In this document: positions 5,511 to 7,011 of the stretch, in pieces
Layout of the letters: each line of letters opens with the position of its first letter
Position numbering within the stretch: position 1 is the stretch's first letter
Source: an uncultured Collinsella sp.
GTDB lineage: Bacteria; Actinomycetota; Coriobacteriia; Coriobacteriales; Coriobacteriaceae
NCBI GenBank assembly: GCA_900549535.1
Contig: UROR01000107.1
Location: 1-7,011, forward strand
DNA: 7,011 nucleotides
Direction: 5' to 3'
Translations under genes and position numbers: made by a program
The notes under the pieces: model-generated
Seen by the model: only the letters and a program-made list of their open reading frames with translations
The model's database searches: none
What the model was told of the DNA's origin: nothing

Positions 5511-6008
5511 TCACGAAAAGCGATGTTTAAGCGCCTTGACCACATTGGGCGGAACAAAATTAGAGACGTCGCTACCAAGCGAGGCAATCTGGCGAACCAC
5601 CGAGCTCGAGATATAACCGTACTGCGGCGCACTCATGACAAAGATGGACTCCAACTCGTTATCCAGGCGGTAGTTGAGGTCGGCCTGCTGCAGCTCGTAC
5701 TCAAAGTCGGTCATGGCACGCAGGCCCTTGACCACGGCTCCTGCTCCCTGTTCGCGGGCAAAATCGACCAAGAGCCCAGTGAAGGGCAGCACCTCGACGC
5801 CGTCAATATCACCGAGCGCTTCACGGGCCAGCGCCACGCGCTCGTCAAGCATAAAGGTGGTACCCACGCCGTTTTTACCCTGTGATTCAGCCACGGCGAC
5901 AATCACGCTGGGAAAGATGCGGCGGGCTCGGCGGATGACGTCGATATGGCCAAACGTGATGGGATCGAAGGTGCCCGGGACGATTACGCGGTTGATGGTG
6001 TCATTCAT
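5511..6008 (-). CDS. coaD: Phosphopantetheine adenylyltransferase (PPAT)
   Basis: CoaD transfers AMP from ATP to 4'-phosphopantetheine, giving dephospho-CoA, the penultimate step of CoA synthesis in the cytosol. The 165-residue product fits the family length (about 160). The nucleotidyltransferase motif is PGTFDPITFGHIDVIRRA at 11-28, with TFGH at 18-21. VVKGLRAMTDFEYELQQADLN and the C-terminal ISSSVVRQIASLGSDVSNFV are PPAT hallmarks, including the SSSxxR binding loop. The start at 6008 is supported by GGAGGA 5 bases upstream (6014-6019), inside the end of rsmD. The two genes overlap by 8 bases (ATGAATGA), so translation is probably coupled. The rsmD-coaD pair is a common bacterial arrangement. 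CoA made here ultimately supplies the prosthetic group of the AcpP encoded about 3 kb downstream. Confidence 0.97.
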   Translation of the reverse strand: MNDTINRVIVPGTFDPITFGHIDVIRRARRIFPSVIVAVAESQGKNGVGTTFMLDERVALAREALGDIDGVEVLPFTGLLVDFAREQGAGAVVKGLRAMTDFEYELQQADLNYRLDNELESIFVMSAPQYGYISSSVVRQIASLGSDVSNFVPPNVVKALKHRFS

Positions 6009-6645
6009 GGGCGTCCTCCAAAGGCGCATCCTCGTCATTGTCGCTGTCGTCGGCATTGTCGGCCCCGTTCGTGGCCGACCAGCGCAGCAAGTCAACCGAA
6101 GTTATGCCGTAGCGCTTCTCGCGCACGGTCTCAAAACCGGTCGGGTGAGCGCCCGCGTCGGCGGCAGCGTGCTCAAAGAGCGCGTAGGCACCCTGCGCCA
6201 GCAAGCCTTGCTGAGCCAGGTTCTGCAGCAGCTCCTCGACCGGCTCAGCGCCAAAAGCGTAGGGCGGATCGAGCAGGACCAGGTCAAAGGGACCGCCCGG
6301 CACGCGGCCGCGCGAGGCACTCGCCAGCACATCGCCGGTAACGACACGCCAACGCGAGCGGTCGCGGCACAGCGACTCGACGTTCTTGGTGATCAGACGG
6401 GCGGCGTTGCGATCGATCTCGAACGTGGTGAGCGTGCGGGCGCCACGCGAGAGCATCTCAATTCCCAGGGCGCCGGAGCCGCCAAAAGCGTCCAGCACGC
6501 GGACCTCGTCCAAATCGAAGTCGAACGCCGACATGACCATGGATGCACATGCCTCGCGCACGCGATCGGTCGTGGGACGGGTGACATCGCGCCCGCGCGG
6601 CTCTTCGATCTTACGGCCGCGCCATTCACCGCCGATGATTCTCAT
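6001..6645 (-). CDS. rsmD: 16S rRNA (guanine966-N2)-methyltransferase RsmD
   Basis: RsmD methylates G966 of 16S rRNA in the 30S subunit using S-adenosylmethionine. The 214-residue product starts MRIIGGEWRGRKI and has the family motif RPTTDRVREA at 23-32. The SAM-binding motif is VLDAFGGSGALGIEMLSRGA at 50-69, and the catalytic DPPY is at 126-129. The core ends near residue 190 with VDLLRWSA. It is followed by a tail of about 22 residues rich in Asp, Glu and Asn (for example DNADDSDNDEDA), which is longer and more acidic than I expect of the family. The ATG at 6645 overlaps the recG stop by four bases (ATGA), with AAGGAGG 10 bases upstream. The gene also overlaps coaD by 8 bases, so recG-rsmD-coaD look co-translated. 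Confidence 0.96.
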   Translation of the reverse strand: MRIIGGEWRGRKIEEPRGRDVTRPTTDRVREACASMVMSAFDFDLDEVRVLDAFGGSGALGIEMLSRGARTLTTFEIDRNAARLITKNVESLCRDRSRWRVVTGDVLASASRGRVPGGPFDLVLLDPPYAFGAEPVEELLQNLAQQGLLAQGAYALFEHAAADAGAHPTGFETVREKRYGITSVDLLRWSATNGADNADDSDNDEDAPLEDAHE

Positions 6646-7011
6646 CCTCCGCTGACCTCCTTAAAGATATGTCGATAGCGCGTGGCGACCGCGTCACGCA
6701 AGGGACGCGTCGCCACGGAGTCAAGGTTGCAAGCATACCGCAAGAGCTCGACCGCGTCCAAATGGGCCCATTCGATAAGAACCTCGTCGGCGTCCAGGTC
6801 CACAAAGCGCAGGGTCACGCCGCCATGCTGACGGTAGCCCAGGATTTCGCCCTCGTGGCGCAGACGCAGGTCCATCTGGGCGAGCGTAAAGCCGTCTGAG
6901 GTCTTTTCGAGCGACTGGAGACGGTCTTGTGCCGCCGACGCGCCGCCGTTGCCCTTGGAGTGCGTCATGACCAGGCACGTGCCCGACACACTGCCACGGC
7001 CCACGCGGCCG
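6642..7011 (-). CDS. recG: ATP-dependent DNA helicase RecG, C-terminal end (5' part cut by window)
   Basis: RecG is a monomeric superfamily 2 helicase that remodels stalled replication forks and branched DNA. Only the last 122 codons are visible. The first complete residues are GRVGRG, the arginine-rich helicase motif VI, followed by CLVMTHSKG. Then come LQSLEKTSDGFTLAQMDLRLR, HEGEILGYRQHGG and a C-terminal helical region ending RYRHIFKEVSGG. This is the order seen at the RecG C-terminus. The usual family stretch is close to DLxLRGPGxxxGxxQ; here RGPG reads RHEG. The frame is open to the window edge, so the true start lies outside; internal GTG and ATG codons are not starts. The stop (TGA, 6644-6642) overlaps the rsmD start. 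Confidence 0.93.
   Translation of the reverse strand, partial: GRVGRGSVSGTCLVMTHSKGNGGASAAQDRLQSLEKTSDGFTLAQMDLRLRHEGEILGYRQHGGVTLRFVDLDADEVLIEWAHLDAVELLRYACNLDSVATRPLRDAVATRYRHIFKEVSGG

Noticed and set aside
5674..6678. 334-residue open frame on the plus strand opposite coaD and rsmD
   Set aside because: It spans two unmistakable minus-strand genes and their overlap, and has no family motif. Long antisense frames are expected at this GC content.
1..7011. Hidden mobile element, CRISPR array, defence island or tRNA
   Set aside because: Genes fill the window almost end to end with conserved housekeeping functions in one orientation. I saw no direct repeats, terminal inverted repeats, integrase or transposase motifs, or cloverleaf sequences.

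Overview
The window (about 60% GC by eye) is a compact run of bacterial housekeeping genes, all on the minus strand. No rRNA, tRNA, CRISPR array, insertion sequence, prophage or transferred island was seen. Read in the direction of transcription (high to low coordinates) the order is recG (3' end) - rsmD - coaD - sepIVA-like coiled-coil gene - DUF177/yceD - rpmF - plsX - acpP - rnc - smc (5' half). Gene order, GC content and protein style suggest a high-GC Actinomycetota lineage, most likely Coriobacteriia (Collinsella or a relative). This is inferred from synteny and sequence style, not from a search.

Region 5443-7011 holds recG, rsmD and coaD, which overlap by 4 and 8 bases and so are probably co-translated: fork-repair helicase, 16S rRNA methyltransferase and phosphopantetheine adenylyltransferase. 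A 68-base gap with a weak candidate promoter separates them from the next pair (4391-5442), a small DivIVA/SepIVA-type coiled-coil protein whose stop overlaps the start of a DUF177 rRNA-accumulation protein. rpmF (4147-4326) follows a 64-base gap with another candidate extended -10.

The rpmF-plsX gap (4060-4146) holds a strong 12-bp hairpin with a T-run, ending just before the plsX ribosome binding site. The plsX-acpP gap (2916-3039) holds a second, weaker terminator-like hairpin. acpP, rnc and smc then follow with 3- and 10-base gaps, and rnc and smc use TTG and GTG starts. smc runs off the left edge inside the hinge domain. No non-coding stretch exceeds about 125 bases.

The genes fall into three linked jobs: ribosome building (RsmD, DUF177, L32, RNase III), CoA and phospholipid supply (CoaD makes the CoA precursor whose phosphopantetheine arm is put on AcpP; PlsX uses acyl-ACP), and chromosome and division functions (RecG, SepIVA-like protein, SMC). 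I found no undescribed system. The points most worth a second look are two Asp-to-Asn changes at normally conserved sites (ACP beside the carrier serine; RNase III at a metal-ligand position), the hairpins around plsX, the shortened SepIVA-like protein, and a shared promoter-like motif in three of the intergenic gaps.
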